This document shows, piece by piece, positions 48,434 through 50,314 of a stretch of 50,314 nt of DNA. The notes below the pieces were generated by a model, which was given only the letters and a program-made list of their open reading frames with translations, searched no databases and was not told where the DNA came from. The position numbers and the translations under genes were made by a program. Numbering within the stretch: position 1 is the first letter of the stretch; each line of letters starts with the position of its first letter. Source of the DNA: Candidatus Rokuibacteriota bacterium. Lineage in GTDB: Bacteria; Methylomirabilota; Methylomirabilia; Rokubacteriales; CSP1-6. The stretch is from NCBI GenBank assembly GCA_016866775.1, contig VGLJ01000006.1, forward strand, positions 1-50,314, written 5' to 3'.

Positions 48434-50314
48434 AGACCATGTGCATGACGCTTCGGAGATCGTCGCGGCGCAACGGCTTGGCGATGACGTGCTCCACGCC
48501 GTTGGTCCGCGCGTACTCGGTGTCGATGCGATCGCTCCATCCCGTGATCATGGCGACGGCCGTTCCCGGCGCGCGGAGCTTCACGAGGCGCGCGACGTCC
48601 CAGCCGGACAGGCCGGGCATCCCGAGGTCCGTGATGACCAGGTCGAACGGGGTGCGCTCCACGAGGCGCGCCGCTTCCTCGGGATCGCCGCACAGGGTCG
48701 GTACGTGGCCGTCGTGGCGGAGGAGATCGCCGATCGCGGTGAGGATCTCCGGCTCGTCGTCGACGACGAGCACGCGCGCACTGTGCGCGACCGGCAGGGG
48801 CGGCGCGCCCGCCACCCCTTCCACGCGTCGCGTGGCGACCGGCGGGCGGATCGTGAACGTCGTGCCGTGGCCGAGCCGGCTCTCCACGTCGACCTCGCCG
48901 CCGTGGCGCGCGACGATGCCGTAGACGACGCTCAGGCCCAGGCCCGTGCCGCGCTCGCCCTTCGTCGTGAAGAACGGATCGAACACGCGTTGCCGCACGT
49001 CCTCCGGCATCCCGATGCCGGAGTCGGCGATGGCGCAGGGCGCCCGGCCGTCCTTCGCGCCGGTCGTGAACGTCACCGCGCCGCCGTCCGGCATCGCGTC
49101 GAGCGCGTTGAAGAGGATGTTCGTGAGGGCTTCGCGGATCTCCGACGGCTCGCCTTCCACCGGCGGCACGCTGTCGCCCTTCACACGGATCTCGTAGCGG
49201 ACGCCGCGGCCTTCCGCCTCGTCCTTCCAGCGGGAGCGCGTCATCTCGAGCACTTCGTCGATGAGCTGGCGCACGTCCACCGTGCGGAAGTCGCGCGAGC
49301 GGCGCACGCGCGTGAACTCCTGGATGCGCTTGACCGTCTGCGTGGCGTCGAGCGCCGCCTGGATGATGACGTCGATCTGGCGACGGATCTCGGCGTCCTC
49401 CACGTCGACGGCGATGACCTCGGCGCGCCCGATGATGATCGCGAGCACGTTGTTGAAGTCGTGCGCGACGCCGCCGGCCATCTCGCCGAGCGCGCGCAGG
49501 CGCTCGCCCTGCACGATCCGCTGCTGCGACTCTTCGAGCGCGTGCAGCGTGCGGGTGACGTCCTCGTAGAGCCGCGAGTTCTCGATCGCCGTCGCGACCT
49601 GGCGCGCGACGAGCTTGAGGAGCTGCTCCTCGTCCGCGGCCGCGCCGGGCGGCAGGTGATGACGGGCCACCATGCTCCCGAGGTCGCGCCCGCGGGCGGT
49701 GAGGGGCACGCGCCATTCGACTTCGATCCACGTCTCGCGGAGATCGGCCGTGTCGGCGACCAGCGGTCTCGGGGCTTCGCCGGGCGGCGTCACCGCGACG
49801 CGGAACCCGGCCGGCTCGACGAGCTCGACCGCGAGGCTCCGGCAGCCGAGCGCCTCGGCGAGCGGCGGCAGCAGCCGCTCGAGCAGCGACGGCACGTCGA
49901 GCTCCGAGGTCACGTCCTGCATCGCGGCGTGCAGCCGCTCGAGCTGCGAGGCGCGCCGCACGAAGTGGCCGTTGAGGCGCTTCAGGTCCTCCACGCGCTG
50001 CAGGAGCCGGTAGACCAGGTGCTGATTCAGCTCGCGGAGGTAGACGCCTTCCTTGCCGTCCTGCACGCGCTCGCGCTTGCCGCCGAGGAACTGCGCCACC
50101 TGCTCGGCGAGGCGGTCGACGTCGATCGGCGTCTCGATGTACCCGTCGCAGCCCGCGACGAGCGTGCGCTCGCGGTCGCCCGCCATCGCGTACGCGGTCA
50201 CGGCCACGATCGGCGTGTCGGCAAGGTGCGGGAACGAGCGGAGGATCGCGACGACCTCGTAGCCGTCGATGCCCGGGAGGTTGATGTCGAGCAGGATGAC
50301 CGCGGGCTGCTCGC
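48405..50314 (-). CDS. hybrid histidine kinase (REC-GAF-HisKA-HATPase-REC), 5' end beyond window
   Basis: Runs off the right edge; at least 636 residues. Order seen: receiver domain with ILLDINLPGIDGYE (phospho-Asp) and IVAVTAYAM, a coiled-coil helix, GAF domain (DVPSLLERLLPPLAEALGCR), HisKA with phospho-His in ALGEMAGGVAHDFNNVLAII, HATPase with N box LTNILFNALDAMPDG, G1 ADSGIGMPED, and G2 GTGLGLSVVYGIVARHGG, and a second receiver with VLVVDDEPE, DLVITDLGMPGLSG and IAKPL. Cytoplasmic sensor, input unknown. It overlaps the glycosyltransferase end. Confidence 0.9.
   Translation of the reverse strand, partial: EQPAVILLDINLPGIDGYEVVAILRSFPHLADTPIVAVTAYAMAGDRERTLVAGCDGYIETPIDVDRLAEQVAQFLGGKRERVQDGKEGVYLRELNQHLVYRLLQRVEDLKRLNGHFVRRASQLERLHAAMQDVTSELDVPSLLERLLPPLAEALGCRSLAVELVEPAGFRVAVTPPGEAPRPLVADTADLRETWIEVEWRVPLTARGRDLGSMVARHHLPPGAAADEEQLLKLVARQVATAIENSRLYEDVTRTLHALEESQQRIVQGERLRALGEMAGGVAHDFNNVLAIIIGRAEVIAVDVEDAEIRRQIDVIIQAALDATQTVKRIQEFTRVRRSRDFRTVDVRQLIDEVLEMTRSRWKDEAEGRGVRYEIRVKGDSVPPVEGEPSEIREALTNILFNALDAMPDGGAVTFTTGAKDGRAPCAIADSGIGMPEDVRQRVFDPFFTTKGERGTGLGLSVVYGIVARHGGEVDVESRLGHGTTFTIRPPVATRRVEGVAGAPPLPVAHSARVLVVDDEPEILTAIGDLLRHDGHVPTLCGDPEEAARLVERTPFDLVITDLGMPGLSGWDVARLVKLRAPGTAVAMITGWSDRIDTEYARTNGVEHVIAKPLRRDDLRSVMHMVFSSESRLRV

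Overview
High-GC bacterial DNA, tightly packed with short operons that often overlap by 4 bases (ATGA/GTGA) and use GTG starts freely. The repertoire is ABC importers, a UbiD-family decarboxylase, hydantoinases, an LLM-class oxidoreductase, biotin-dependent enzymes, class III cyclases and a hybrid histidine kinase. This fits an uncultivated soil or subsurface lineage; 'Candidatus Rokubacteria' / Methylomirabilota is my best guess, by inference only. The window shows no rRNA or tRNA gene that I can recognise.

Left 3.9 kb: mobile DNA. It holds the frameshifted tail of an IS630 transposase, a truncated small gene, a 2.3-kb unit (tyrosine recombinase plus frameshifted IS91-type transposase, bounded by a 15-bp inverted repeat), a complete integron gene cassette (toxin-antitoxin pair with a 57-bp attC site), and a decayed integron integrase. 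Together they look like a relic chromosomal integron.

3.9-18.5 kb: catabolism. UbiD-like decarboxylase and crotonase-family gene (minus), then a TPR protein, an ABC importer with two different permeases and an NMT1-like binding protein, an N-carbamoyl-amino-acid amidohydrolase, a D-hydantoinase, a PDZ-alpha/beta hydrolase, MmgE/PrpD, a second hydantoinase homologue and a broken sugar-phosphate isomerase. The importer-amidohydrolase-hydantoinase series suggests uptake and opening of a cyclic ureide or related compound. A frameshifted adenylate cyclase follows.

18.7-28.4 kb: a small hypothetical gene, a frameshifted and truncated cyclase-AAA protein, a serine hydrolase, biotin carboxylase plus biotin carrier overlapping a polar amino-acid ABC operon, which is interrupted by a lipoprotein hydrolase gene and a 45-bp perfect inverted repeat.

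28.4-31 kb: a DUF169-like gene, then four truncated or internally deleted genes (flippase-like, PAP2, diacylglycerol-kinase-like, outer-membrane barrel).

31-42.3 kb: glutamate dehydrogenase, alpha/beta hydrolase, EamA exporter, a 39-residue acidic protein, an AhpD-like gene with an in-frame UGA in a CxxU context and a SECIS-like hairpin (candidate selenoprotein), a RidA-like protein, a sugar-type ABC importer lacking its ATPase, two more truncated genes, an Lrp/AsnC regulator, an acyl-CoA ligase and an FGE-sulfatase-domain protein.

42.3-50.3 kb: response regulator, glycine-zipper protein (frameshifted), bifunctional aldolase/dehydrogenase, LLM oxidoreductase, a flavin reductase-like gene, glycosyltransferase, and a hybrid histidine kinase running off the right edge.

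Scattered through the window is a family of palindromic repeats built round the core GTGGGGGGCTTGGGGGG. Five full copies are visible: one lies wholly inside a reading frame and two form or overlap the 3' ends of genes. Two half-copies sit just ahead of the ribosome binding sites of two solute-binding-protein genes.
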